From: Collinsella sp. AF33-16 | GTDB taxonomy: Bacteria; Actinomycetota; Coriobacteriia; Coriobacteriales; Coriobacteriaceae | Length of the DNA stretch: 23,106 bases | NCBI RefSeq assembly: GCF_003475325.1 | Contig: NZ_QRQC01000022.1 | Coordinates: 1-23,106, forward strand | Direction: 5' to 3' | In this document: positions 1 through 7,262 of the stretch, piece after piece | How positions within the stretch are numbered: the first letter of the stretch is position 1 | Layout of the letters: the number at the start of each line of letters is the position of its first letter | Notes under the pieces: model-generated | The model's database searches: none | Seen by the model: only the letters and a program-made list of their open reading frames with translations | Told to the model about the DNA's origin: nothing | Translations under genes and position numbers: made by a program

Positions 1-141
1 GGCCTTGACGACGAGTTCCGCGTCATCGTGTCTCCGTGGATCCTTTCCTCGCTGATCACCGATCGCCTTGCCGCTTACTACGAGACGGTCACCAAGCACA
101 ACCTCAACTACCGTCGCTACTATCACCAGTTCGACTACTAA
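1..141 (+). CDS. 3' end of a SIS-domain sugar isomerase / Amadori deglycase (FrlB/GfrF-like)
   Basis: Only the last 46 codons are in the window; frame 1 is open from base 1 to the TAA at 139-141. The tail carries YYETVTKHNLNYRRYY and ends in FDY. This resembles, from memory, the C-terminus of E. coli FrlB (fructoselysine-6-phosphate deglycase), where a YY...KDHN...RRYY segment also ends in Tyr. Such cytoplasmic SIS-fold enzymes split phosphorylated Amadori compounds into an amine and glucose-6-phosphate. A hairpin with a T-run follows, then mannose-family PTS genes on the same strand and an FrlC-like epimerase, which fits a shared pathway. Without the catalytic part, another SIS-family sugar isomerase such as an AgaS type cannot be excluded. 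Confidence 0.65.
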   Translation, partial: GLDDEFRVIVSPWILSSLITDRLAAYYETVTKHNLNYRRYYHQFDY

Positions 142-169
142 TAGTTGACCACTCATTTAAGAAGCACCC

Positions 170-199
170 TGCCCGGGCGCATGCGTCCGGGCATTTTTA
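170..199 (+). terminator. Hairpin plus T-run between the SIS gene and the PTS genes
   Basis: Arms 170-180 and 183-193 pair over 11 positions with one G-T wobble, and TTTTT follows at 194-198. This is the shape of an intrinsic terminator. It lies only 29 bp before the EIIA start codon. It therefore probably acts as a partial terminator, or stabilises mRNA ends, within one locus rather than separating unrelated units. Confidence 0.7.
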
Positions 200-227
200 T
201 GCCGAAATTCGCTAGGAAGGGGATCGA

Positions 228-644
228 ATGAGGCAGTTTATCGTGGCGTCCCATGCTCATTTCGCGTCTGGAATCGTCGAGAGCATCGGCCTGCTTTCCG
301 GTGAGCGCGAAAACGTCCATGCGCTCTCTATGTATGTCGACGGAAACGAGGACCTGTCCAAGGAGGCTGCAGCGATTCTGGACGGCTTTGCCGCGGACGA
401 TGAGGTCGTCGTTTGCACCGACCTCTTTGGCGGCAGCGTCAACAACGAGTTCACCAAGATCGTCCAGACGCGTCCCAACACGCACCTCGTGACCAATATG
501 AACTTGCCACTCCTTATTCAGCTGCTGTTCGTACCCGATTCCACTCCGATCGACGAGGCCATTCGCCAGATCGTCGAGGCGGACGACACTAAGGTCAAGT
601 ACGTCAACGACCTGCTGGGGCAGGCCGAACTCGATGAGTTTTAA
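228..644 (+). CDS. PTS mannose-family EIIA component
   Basis: This 138-aa cytoplasmic protein accepts phosphate from HPr and passes it to EIIB. The N-terminus ASHAHFASG matches the EIIA-Man active-site loop, and His9 aligns with the phosphorylated His10 of E. coli ManX. The motif CTDLFGGSVNNEF is the conserved DxxGGSPxN-type segment of the family. Length is normal for a standalone EIIA-Man domain. A purine-rich ribosome site (AGGAAGGGG) sits a few bases before the ATG. The gene leads a tight EIIA-EIIB-EIIC-EIID run, with 16 bp to EIIB. The family is certain. The sugar is inferred only from the neighbouring FrlB-like and FrlC-like genes. Confidence 0.93.
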   Translation: MRQFIVASHAHFASGIVESIGLLSGERENVHALSMYVDGNEDLSKEAAAILDGFAADDEVVVCTDLFGGSVNNEFTKIVQTRPNTHLVTNMNLPLLIQLLFVPDSTPIDEAIRQIVEADDTKVKYVNDLLGQAELDEF

Positions 645-660
645 TCGTTAGGAGCACATC

Positions 661-1131
661 ATGATTCAGATGATTCGTGTAGATTATCGACTGCTTCACG
701 GCCAGGTTGCCGTTAGCTGGACCTCGGCTCTGGGTGCCGACTGCATCCTGTTAGTGAGCGACACGGTCCTCAATGACAAGCTTCGTCTGCAGGCCCTGTC
801 CCTTGCAAAGCCCGAAGGATGCAAGGTCGTCGTCAAAAACACCGAGGATGCTGTCAAGGCGCTCCAGAGCGGTGTGACCGATAAGTACAAACTCTTCGTG
901 GTTTGCGAGACGATTCAGCAGGCCGGTGCCGTCGCCAAGGCGATGGGAGTCAAGAAGATCAACCTCGGCAACGTTGCCTTTAGCGAGAATGCCCGCCAGG
1001 TCTCGACGAGCGTGTTCCTCACGCCCGAGAACGAGGCCTACGTGAAGGAGCTGCTCGGCGAGGGCTATGAACTGTTCATTCAGATGATTCCGGCAGATGC
1101 GAAGACTGACGCCGCGAAGGTCATCGGTTAG
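661..1131 (+). CDS. PTS mannose/fructose/sorbose-family EIIB component
   Basis: This 156-aa cytoplasmic EIIB takes phosphate from EIIA and transfers it to the sugar during passage through EIIC-EIID. The N-terminal RVDYRLLHGQVAVSW is the signature of the family, and His13 in LLHGQV is the phosphorylated residue. Length matches EIIB-Man/Lev proteins. An AGGAG ribosome site precedes the ATG. The stop lies 8 bp before EIIC, so the genes are probably translated together. A and B are separate polypeptides here, unlike E. coli ManX, where they are fused. This arrangement is common in LevDEFG- and Gfr-type systems. Confidence 0.95.
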   Translation: MIQMIRVDYRLLHGQVAVSWTSALGADCILLVSDTVLNDKLRLQALSLAKPEGCKVVVKNTEDAVKALQSGVTDKYKLFVVCETIQQAGAVAKAMGVKKINLGNVAFSENARQVSTSVFLTPENEAYVKELLGEGYELFIQMIPADAKTDAAKVIG

Positions 1132-1139
1132 GGGCCGTC

Positions 1140-1931
1140 ATGGTTATCAAGACAATCCTGATTTTCCTTATTGCCCTTTTGGGTTATTCCGAGTGGCTGA
1201 CGGGCACGAGCTACCTCCAGCGCCCGATCGTGCTCGGACCTCTGGTTGGCCTTGTCATGGGCGACATGGTGACCGGCACGATCATGGGCGCCACGATGGA
1301 GCTTGCCATGGTCGGCGCCATCTCGGTCGGCGCCTATAACCCGCCCGATACGATTTCCGGCACTATCCTGGGCGTATCTCTTGCCATGCAGGCCGGCGCG
1401 GACGCTTCGGCGGCCCTGACCCTGGGTATTCCTATCGCCACGATCGTCCTGGCGCTCGACACGGCCCTGGGCCAACCGGTCATGCTGCTGCTGGTGCACC
1501 GTATCGACAAAAACGTCGAGGACGGAGACACCAAGGCCATCACGCGCAACATGCTCATCGCCGGTTACGCGCAGAGCTGGTGCGGCCTGCTGATTATTCC
1601 CCTGGCATTCTTCTTTGGTGCCGATGCTGTTGCCAGCCTGCTCAACATCATTCCCGATTTCGTTCAGACCGGCATGGATGTCGCCGCCGCCTTCTTGCCC
1701 GCACTCGGCTTTGCGATGCTGGCGCAGATGATTATGAACAAAACAGTGGCTCCGTTCTTCTTCGCTGGCTTCTTCCTCGTCGCCTACTTTGGCATTAGCA
1801 CGACGGGCGTGGCGATCTTTGCCGCGATCATCGTCGTCGCGATGACGGTTTTGGGTGATAAGAAAAAAGCGGAGCAGCCCGCAGCGGCAACCGAGGATCC
1901 TGCGATTGGGAGTGGGTTCGATGAGTTTTAA
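1140..1931 (+). CDS. PTS mannose-family EIIC membrane component
   Basis: This 263-aa polytopic membrane protein forms the sugar channel with EIID. The segment RPIVLGPLVGLVMGDMVTG, followed by GATMELAMVGAISVGAYNPPD, is the conserved EIIC-Man/Sor core. Several hydrophobic stretches follow, up to a hydrophilic C-terminal tail of roughly 25 residues rich in Lys, Glu and Ala. The reading frame ends ...GFDEF and overlaps the EIID start by 11 bp, so the two are translationally coupled. A GGTTAGGGG stretch at the end of EIIB may be the ribosome site. Confidence 0.94.
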   Translation: MVIKTILIFLIALLGYSEWLTGTSYLQRPIVLGPLVGLVMGDMVTGTIMGATMELAMVGAISVGAYNPPDTISGTILGVSLAMQAGADASAALTLGIPIATIVLALDTALGQPVMLLLVHRIDKNVEDGDTKAITRNMLIAGYAQSWCGLLIIPLAFFFGADAVASLLNIIPDFVQTGMDVAAAFLPALGFAMLAQMIMNKTVAPFFFAGFFLVAYFGISTTGVAIFAAIIVVAMTVLGDKKKAEQPAAATEDPAIGSGFDEF

Positions 1932-2757
1932 GTTTGAGTCTTCTTACGACGGGCTGATTTCCCGCGCAGACCTTAAGAAGCTGTTCTGGCGCTCGATTCC
2001 CTATGAGCATTCCTGGAACTACGAGCGTATGGGCCATATCGGCTTTATGTGGGCCCTTATGCCGATCCTTCGCAAGCTGTATCCGCAGGATGCGGACTTT
2101 AAGGCCGCCCTTAAGCGCCATATGGAGCTCTATAACGTCACGCCGTACATCTCGACGCTTCCCATGTCCATCGCCGCTGCAATGGAGGAGGTCAACGCTA
2201 CTGACGATAGCTTTGACACGAGCGCGATCTCTAATGTCAAGCTTGCTTTGATGGGGCCGCTGTCCGGCGTGGGCGATGCTTTCTACTGGGGCACGCTGCG
2301 AATTTTGGCAACGGGTGTCGGCACGTCGCTGGCGCTGCAGGGCTCTATTCTTGGCCCGATTTTGTTCCTGCTCGTGTTCAACGTTCCTCACTACATCATC
2401 CGTTACCTGCTGACGTTTGTGGGATATCGCTTTGGCTCGGACATGATCAGCAAGGTCCAGGAATCGGGCATTATGGACACGATCGTCAAGATGGCCTCTA
2501 TCATGGGCGCCATGGTGATCGGTGCTATGACCATGGAGATGGTCACCGTGGACATTCCGCTCATGGTCGGTGCGGGCGATGGTGCTCAGACGCTCGCCGA
2601 GCTGCTCAACGGAATCTTCCCGGGCTTTGTCACGATGGGGCTGTTTGGAATTGTCTATCTCATGCTCAAGAAGAAGATGAATCCGCTGCTCATCATGCTT
2701 GTGATCCTGCTCGTGAGTATCGCTGGCGCGTTCTTTGGAGTGCTTGGTGTCCAGTAG
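1921..2757 (+). CDS. PTS mannose-family EIID membrane component
   Basis: This 278-aa membrane subunit pairs with EIIC. The start chosen is the ATG at 1921 (MSFKFESS), inside the end of EIIC. A longer in-frame version would overlap EIIC by 77 bp and add a basic stretch not expected in the family. The segment SWNYERMGHIGFMWALMPIL is the EIID hallmark, followed by VGDAFYWGTLRIL and hydrophobic helices. The C-terminus is a membrane segment ending GVQ. A hairpin terminator lies 30 bp after the stop. With EIIA, EIIB and EIIC it makes a complete permease with no subunit missing. Confidence 0.94.
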   Translation: MSFKFESSYDGLISRADLKKLFWRSIPYEHSWNYERMGHIGFMWALMPILRKLYPQDADFKAALKRHMELYNVTPYISTLPMSIAAAMEEVNATDDSFDTSAISNVKLALMGPLSGVGDAFYWGTLRILATGVGTSLALQGSILGPILFLLVFNVPHYIIRYLLTFVGYRFGSDMISKVQESGIMDTIVKMASIMGAMVIGAMTMEMVTVDIPLMVGAGDGAQTLAELLNGIFPGFVTMGLFGIVYLMLKKKMNPLLIMLVILLVSIAGAFFGVLGVQ

Positions 2758-2787
2758 GGTATCCGTCATAATGAAAACAATGTAAGA

Positions 2788-2823
2788 GGGGGCGTCGCGC
2801 ACACTGTGCTGCGGCGCCCTTTT
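2788..2823 (+). terminator. Hairpin after EIID
   Basis: A GC-rich stem forms between about 2788-2802 and 2805-2819, with one wobble and one bulged base, followed by TTTT at 2820-2823. It lies between EIID and the epimerase start at 2841, so it may lower expression of the epimerase relative to the PTS rather than end the unit. Confidence 0.6.
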
Positions 2824-2840
2824 GCCGAAAGGTGGACAAG

Positions 2841-3677
2841 ATGGAGTATCCGCAGCTTGCCGTCATGAATATCAGCCATCGTTATTTTGACCTTGAGGAA
2901 TTCTTTTCTTCGGCAGCGGCCTCGGGCTATACGTGTTGCGAGCTTTGGACCGGGGCGATGCATCTGTATGTCGATTGCCATGGATACGATTCGCTCGAGC
3001 GGGTACGGGAGCTGTCGCAGCGGTATGGGGTTCGGATTGTGGGGCTTTGTCCCGAACAGAACAACCCCAAGCCGTGGAATATCGCGGCGCGCGGGAATGA
3101 GGCGCGTGCCCGCACGCTCGCGTACTTTAAGAACGTTGTAGATATCGCGGCGGAACTTGGAGCCGAGCAGGTCATGGTCTCGAGCGGCTGGGCATTTTTG
3201 AACGAGCCGATCGAGGACGCGTGGGGTCGCAGCGCCTCGATGCTGCGTGCGATTGCCGAGCATGCGGGAGAGCGCGGCGTGCGACTGGTGCTCGAGGCCC
3301 TACAGCCGGTTGAGTCGATGATCGTGAACTCGGCGGCCGATACGAAGCGCATGATCGAGGCAGTTGATCATCCGGCACTTAAGGCGTGTCTGGATTTGGG
3401 CGCTATGGCGGTGGCGGGGGATACCATCGACGATTATTTTGATCTGCTTGGCGATGATGTCGCCCACGTGCATTTTGTCGATGTTGCGGCAGATGGCACG
3501 ACGCATCTTGCTTGGGGTGACGGCGACCGCGATATGCGCGCCGACCTGGATAGGCTGGTGGCGCGCGGCTATCGCGGAGTTGTTTCGGCCGAGACCTATG
3601 ATTGGCGCTATTTCGCCAATCCCGCGGCAGCCGACGCTCAGGTTATGGCGGAGTACCGACGCGCGATTGGCGCCTAA
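2841..3677 (+). CDS. frlC: Sugar-phosphate isomerase/epimerase, FrlC-like TIM barrel
   Basis: This 278-aa protein belongs to the xylose-isomerase-like TIM barrel family. The start is the ATG at 2841, five to six bases after AAAGGTGG; the GTG nine bases upstream has no ribosome site. Candidate metal ligands are Glu152 (LVLEALQP), Asp185 (CLDLGAM), His211 (VHFVDV) and Glu251 (SAETYD). The spacing is close to what I recall for E. coli FrlC, an epimerase that turns psicoselysine into fructoselysine. The LCPEQNNPKPWNI and LQPVESMIVN segments also resemble FrlC. The link with a PTS and a SIS-domain neighbour supports an Amadori-product role. A tagatose- or psicose-type epimerase of the same fold is the main alternative. 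Confidence 0.75.
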   Translation: MEYPQLAVMNISHRYFDLEEFFSSAAASGYTCCELWTGAMHLYVDCHGYDSLERVRELSQRYGVRIVGLCPEQNNPKPWNIAARGNEARARTLAYFKNVVDIAAELGAEQVMVSSGWAFLNEPIEDAWGRSASMLRAIAEHAGERGVRLVLEALQPVESMIVNSAADTKRMIEAVDHPALKACLDLGAMAVAGDTIDDYFDLLGDDVAHVHFVDVAADGTTHLAWGDGDRDMRADLDRLVARGYRGVVSAETYDWRYFANPAAADAQVMAEYRRAIGA

Positions 3678-3721
3678 GTGGGACAGGGCGCCGAGTTGGC
3701 GTTTGACGCTTTTTGAGAAAC

Positions 3722-3861
3722 GGGACGTGCTTTCCGCTTGAGGCTTCTGGCGGAAAGCACGTCCCAGAACAGGCGCTCAGAATGGGACACACTTTCCGCT
3801 GAGGACCTCAACCGGAAACCGCATCCCAGTTTTTGGCTGGCGGGCGGGACGCGCTTTCCCC
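3722..3861. repeat. 62-bp-periodic palindromic repeats in the spacer before the his operon
   Basis: Three copies of a GGGAC-N4-CTTTCC-like unit start at 3722, 3784 and 3846, exactly 62 bp apart. The first is a perfect 16-bp inverted repeat (arms 3722-3737 and 3750-3765, 12-nt loop). The second keeps the outer GGGA/TCCC and inner TTTCCG/CGGAAA but its middle pairs are lost. The third keeps only the left arm. A shorter GGGACAGGG lies at 3680. No open frame in the 3678-4003 spacer looks real. The array resembles decaying REP-type extragenic palindromes. There is no adjacent transposase. Confidence 0.75.
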
Positions 3862-3922
3862 TATGTTTCCAAATGAATACGCTATGAGCCGAGGAGGACG
3901 ATTCTCCCCGCAAACACTCTAG

Positions 3923-3968
3923 TATGCTAAAGTACCCAGAAGACCGGCGGAGCTATGCCGGTCTTCTG
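3923..3968 (+). promoter_or_regulatory. Leader region of the his operon: possible -10 and perfect 12-bp hairpin
   Basis: A perfect inverted repeat pairs 3937-3948 with 3957-3968 around an 8-nt loop. TATGCT at 3923-3928 could be a -10 box, but no good -35 box is visible 17 bp upstream. The hairpin lacks a clear T-run, so it is not a normal terminator. It would lie at the very 5' end of the his transcript, about 35 bases before the hisZG start. No T-box motif or run of His codons was found. The hisZG ribosome site is GAGGAGG at 3989-3995. Confidence 0.45.
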
Positions 3969-4003
3969 CTCTATATGAAACACAGCATGAGGAGGCTCAC
4001 CAG

Positions 4004-5719
4004 ATGACGGCCACACCGTGGGGATTCCGGGACATATTGCCCGAGGAGGCTCAGGCGCGCGAGGAGATTGCGCTGACGGTGAAGGGCTGCTTCAGGGAGC
4101 ATCATTACCTTCCGGTCGAGACGCCGCTGCTCGAGGACAAGGGCTCGCTCGAGGAGGGCGGCCGCATTGCGGACACCCCGTTTAAGCTCTTTGATGACGA
4201 CGGTCGCCTGCTGGTGGTCCGTCCCGACAACACGCTGCCGATCGTGCGCTTGGTTTCGACCCGCATGCGCGCGGCCGATCTGCCGCTGCGCCTTCGCTAC
4301 GAGGCACCGGTGGTTCGCGAGTGCCAACGCAATGCCGGTGGCTCGCGTCAGTTTACTCAGCTGGGCCTTGAACTTATCGGTGCGGGCGATGTCGCGGGCG
4401 ATGTCGAGATCGTCTCGCTGGTGGCGGAGGCTATGCGCAAGCTGGCGCTGCCCGATGCGCGCATTATCGCGGGCAGCGTGCGTCCGTTTAAGGAACTGCT
4501 CGCGGCCTGTGAGGATCGCGAACTGGCTGCCGAGGCATTGCGTTGCGTGCACGCCAACGACTTTGTGGGCCTCGATGCCCGTGTGGCGGCAAGCGCCGAG
4601 CCCGAGGCCGTCAAGGCCGCCATTAGCGAGCTGCCGCGCTTGCACGGCGGCGCCGAGGTATTCGACCGCGTCGACGCGCTGCTGGCGGCGGCGGGCATCG
4701 TCGCGCCGCTGACGCGCGAGATGCGTGCCCTGGTTGATGGTCTGGCTCCCGAGGACGCCCAGGTGCTGTCCTTCGATTTCTCCATCATGAACTCTTTTGA
4801 TTACTACACGGGCCTGGTTTTTAAGGCCTATGCCGGTGGCCTGCCCGATCCGGTGGGCTCGGGCGGTCGCTACGACTCCATCTTTACCGGTGCGTTCGGC
4901 GACGGCATCGAGGTGCCGGCGGCGGGCTTTGCCTTTTCGCTCGAGCGTCTGGAAGCCGCGCGCACCTCGGCCGAGGACGCTGCTTCCGATGGTGACCATG
5001 CCGTGGGCCGTGGCGCCGAGGGTCCGCTGCGTATCGCCGTGCCCAAGGGCTCGCTCAAGGCCGATACGCTCGATGTGCTCGAGGCCGCGGGCTTGGACGT
5101 CTCTGAGCTGCGCGATCCCGGCCGTCACCTGATCGTGCGTGGTCGCGACACACGTGCCGGCGAGGGCACGGTCGGCGATATCGAATTTGTCATCGTGCGT
5201 CCCAGCGACGCGCCCGCTTTTGTGGGCTGCGGCGGTGCCGACTGTGGCATCTGCGGCTGGGACTCGCTTATCGAGGCAGACCTCAACCTGCTGCAGCTGG
5301 TCGATCTGGGCTACGGCCTGTGCACCTTTATCGAGGCGGAGCCCGCGTGGCGCGCCGGCCAGGCCGAGCGCAACTATGCCCGCCGTGGGTCGCTTCGCGT
5401 GGCCACCAAGTATCCGCGCATCGCGAGTGCCTGGTATGCCGAGCGCGGCGTGAACGCCGACATCGTCTCGCTGCACGGCAACATCGAGCTGGGCCCCATT
5501 GTCGGCATGACCGATCGCATCGTGGATATTACCGCCACGGGCGCCACACTGCGCGATAACGACCTGGTCATCACCGGCCGCATCATGGACTGCACGGCCC
5601 GCTTCTTCGTCAACCCGGGTGCCGCTCGCTTGGATCAGCGCGTGCGCAATCTGGCCGATCGCCTGGCCGCGGCTGTTAAGGACAAGCATTTTGAGCCCGT
5701 TGCGGGCTCGGCACAATAG
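4004..5719 (+). CDS. hisZG: HisZ-HisG fusion: ATP phosphoribosyltransferase with regulatory domain
   Basis: This 571-aa protein is predicted to catalyse the first step of histidine synthesis, ATP plus PRPP to phosphoribosyl-ATP. Residues 1 to about 320 are HisZ-like, a histidyl-tRNA-synthetase paralogue without an anticodon domain (GFRDILPEEA, RPDNTLPIVRL, SFDYYTGLVFKAY, GSGGRYDSIF). After a short acidic, polar linker, residues from about 341 form a short-form HisG (LRIAVPKGSLK, RVATKYPRIA, DRIVDITATGATLR, the last being the PRPP loop). HisZ and short HisG are usually two polypeptides forming an octamer; here they share one frame with no internal stop. Cys409, Cys414 and Cys417 lie in CGGADCGICGWD, where relatives have other residues. 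Feedback inhibition by histidine is likely but inferred. Confidence 0.92.
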   Translation: MTATPWGFRDILPEEAQAREEIALTVKGCFREHHYLPVETPLLEDKGSLEEGGRIADTPFKLFDDDGRLLVVRPDNTLPIVRLVSTRMRAADLPLRLRYEAPVVRECQRNAGGSRQFTQLGLELIGAGDVAGDVEIVSLVAEAMRKLALPDARIIAGSVRPFKELLAACEDRELAAEALRCVHANDFVGLDARVAASAEPEAVKAAISELPRLHGGAEVFDRVDALLAAAGIVAPLTREMRALVDGLAPEDAQVLSFDFSIMNSFDYYTGLVFKAYAGGLPDPVGSGGRYDSIFTGAFGDGIEVPAAGFAFSLERLEAARTSAEDAASDGDHAVGRGAEGPLRIAVPKGSLKADTLDVLEAAGLDVSELRDPGRHLIVRGRDTRAGEGTVGDIEFVIVRPSDAPAFVGCGGADCGICGWDSLIEADLNLLQLVDLGYGLCTFIEAEPAWRAGQAERNYARRGSLRVATKYPRIASAWYAERGVNADIVSLHGNIELGPIVGMTDRIVDITATGATLRDNDLVITGRIMDCTARFFVNPGAARLDQRVRNLADRLAAAVKDKHFEPVAGSAQ

Positions 5720-5746
5720 CGCGAGCACGCACGGGCGCCCCAACGT

Positions 5747-5791
5747 CCGGGCTGCGGGCCGACTGGCGCCGCCGCCCGGTCTCTCGTTTTT
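5747..5791 (+). promoter_or_regulatory. GC-rich hairpin with T-run in the hisZG-hisD gap
   Basis: CCGGGC at 5747-5752 can pair with GCCCGG at 5774-5779, with a smaller internal pairing near 5758-5767, and TTTTT follows at 5787-5791. The 105-bp gap is the longest in the operon, so this could be a weak attenuator between hisZG and hisD. The stem is short and interrupted. Confidence 0.3.
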
Positions 5792-5824
5792 CGAACACAA
5801 CCTCGACCGATAGGGGATACCGAA

Positions 5825-7261
5825 ATGAAGACCATCAAGCTTGCTCCCGGTGAGCGCCTCGTTACCAACCAGCTCAACCGCAAGGGCGTGCTGCCGCAAA
5901 ACATCATCGACGCCGCCCGCGATATCGTGGCCAACGTGCGTGCCAACGGCGATGCCGCGGTGCGTGATTACTGTCAGCGTTTTGACGGTGTTGAGCTGCA
6001 GGGCTTCCGCCTGCCTCAGGAACAGATCGATGCCGCGCTCGAAGGCCTCGATCCCGCTTTTGTCGTGGCGCTCGAAAAGGCTGCACGCCAGATTCGTGAG
6101 TTCCACCAGCGCGAGGTCGAGCAGAGCTGGTTTACCACACGCCCGGACGGCACGATGCTCGGCGTTAAGGTGACCTCGCTCGCGGCGGCCGGCATCTATG
6201 TGCCGGGCGGCCGCGCGCAGTATCCCTCCACGGTGCTCATGAATGCCATTCCCGCCAAGGTGGCCGGCGTCAAGCGCGTGGTCATGGTGACCCCGCCGCA
6301 AAAAGACGGCCTGATCAGCCCTTACACGCTTGCCGCGGCAAAGCTCGGCGGCGTGGACGAAATCTATATGGTGGGCGGCGCTCAGGCCGTGGCCGCGCTG
6401 GCGTACGGTACCGAGACAATTCCGCGTGTCGATAAAATCACCGGCCCGGGCAACGCCTTTGTCGCCGCTGCCAAGCAGATTGTCTCGGGCGATGTGGGCA
6501 TCGACATGGTCGCCGGTCCCTCCGAGGTCTGCGTGCTGGCCGATGCCACGGCCAAGCCCATGGTAGTCGCGGCCGACCTGATGGCCCAGGCCGAGCACGA
6601 TCCGCTGGCGGCTTGCTATCTGGTGACCTGCGACGAGCAGTTTGCGCGCGAGGTCGAGGCGGGCATCGACATCCTGGTGGCGCAGTCGCCGCGCGCCGAG
6701 ATCACACGCGCTTCGCTCGATAACGAAGGCACCATCGTGGTGGCCGCCGACATGGCTGCCGCCGTCGAGGCCGTGAACACCGTGGCGCCCGAGCACCTTG
6801 AGCTGCACTGCAAGGACGCGATGGGCCTGCTCGGCGGCATTCGCAACGCCGGCGCCATCTTTGTGGGCGCTTGGAGCTCCGAGCCGCTCGGCGATTATGT
6901 TGCCGGCCCCAACCACACGCTGCCGACCGGCGGCACGGCCATGTTCTCCAACCCGCTTTCGGTCGAAGAGTTCGTTAAGCGCTCGAGTGTCATTTGCTAT
7001 ACGCCCGAGGGCCTACTCTCGGACGCTCCCGCTACGCAGCGTTTGGCCGAGGCCGAGGGCCTGTGGGCGCACGCGCTTTCGGCCGCACTGCGTCGCCGCG
7101 TGTTGGAGCAGGGCGAGGATGCCGTGAGCGCCGAGTCGCTCGCCGCGGCCGACTTGACCAAGGTTGCCTGGCCGGGCGACGCCGTGGCGACGGTTGCCGA
7201 GGGCGTTGACCTGGCGGCTGCGGGCGCAGATGGCGTTGGCCCGACCGGCAAGGAGGCCTAA
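5825..7261 (+). CDS. hisD: Histidinol dehydrogenase
   Basis: This 478-aa enzyme makes the last two oxidations, L-histidinol to L-histidine, using NAD and zinc. All zinc and active-site positions are present by comparison with E. coli HisD: Gln255 and His258 (AQAEHDP), Glu323 and His324 (PEHLEL), Asp357 ([12 protein letters not shown]) and His416 (LWAHALS). The segments [15 protein letters not shown] and [15 protein letters not shown] are diagnostic. About 45 residues after the usual end form an Ala/Gly/Asp-rich tail of unknown use, making it longer than the typical 430. AGGGGATA precedes the ATG. It ends one base before hisC. Confidence 0.97.
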   Translation: MKTIKLAPGERLVTNQLNRKGVLPQNIIDAARDIVANVRANGDAAVRDYCQRFDGVELQGFRLPQEQIDAALEGLDPAFVVALEKAARQIREFHQREVEQSWFTTRPDGTMLGVKVTSLAAAGIYVPGGRAQYPSTVLMNAIPAKVAGVKRVVMVTPPQKDGLISPYTLAAAKLGGVDEIYMVGGAQAVAALAYGTETIPRVDKITGPGNAFVAAAKQIVSGDVGIDMVAGPSEVCVLADATAKPMVVAADLMAQAEHDPLAACYLVTCDEQFAREVEAGIDILVAQSPRAEITRASLDNEGTIVVAADMAAAVEAVNTVAPEHLELHCKDAMGLLGGIRNAGAIFVGAWSSEPLGDYVAGPNHTLPTGGTAMFSNPLSVEEFVKRSSVICYTPEGLLSDAPATQRLAEAEGLWAHALSAALRRRVLEQGEDAVSAESLAAADLTKVAWPGDAVATVAEGVDLAAAGADGVGPTGKEA

Positions 7262-7262
7262 T

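Noticed and set aside
1828..2802. A 324-codon minus-strand frame opposite EIID
   Set aside because: It is antisense to a well-recognised PTS subunit, has low-complexity charged composition and no ribosome site.
2832..2840. GTG at 2832 as start of the epimerase
   Set aside because: The ribosome site AAAGGTGG fits the ATG at 2841. With that start the metal ligands also fall at the positions expected for FrlC.
3722..3861. CRISPR array suggested by regular 62-bp spacing
   Set aside because: The units are degenerate palindromes of different quality, there are only two and a half copies, and there are no cas genes.
3678..4003. T-box or tRNA-like element in the his leader
   Set aside because: No T-box conserved core, antiterminator or cloverleaf could be found; only palindromic repeats and one hairpin are seen.
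3975..4007. Ten-codon mini-ORF overlapping the hisZG start, considered as a histidine leader peptide
   Set aside because: It has only one His codon and no ribosome site. The overlap with the ATG appears accidental.
3971..6916. A 981-codon open frame on the minus strand opposite hisZG and hisD
   Set aside because: It is the antisense shadow of two clear enzymes. Its composition (His, Arg, Gly rich) is not protein-like and the open length follows from high GC.
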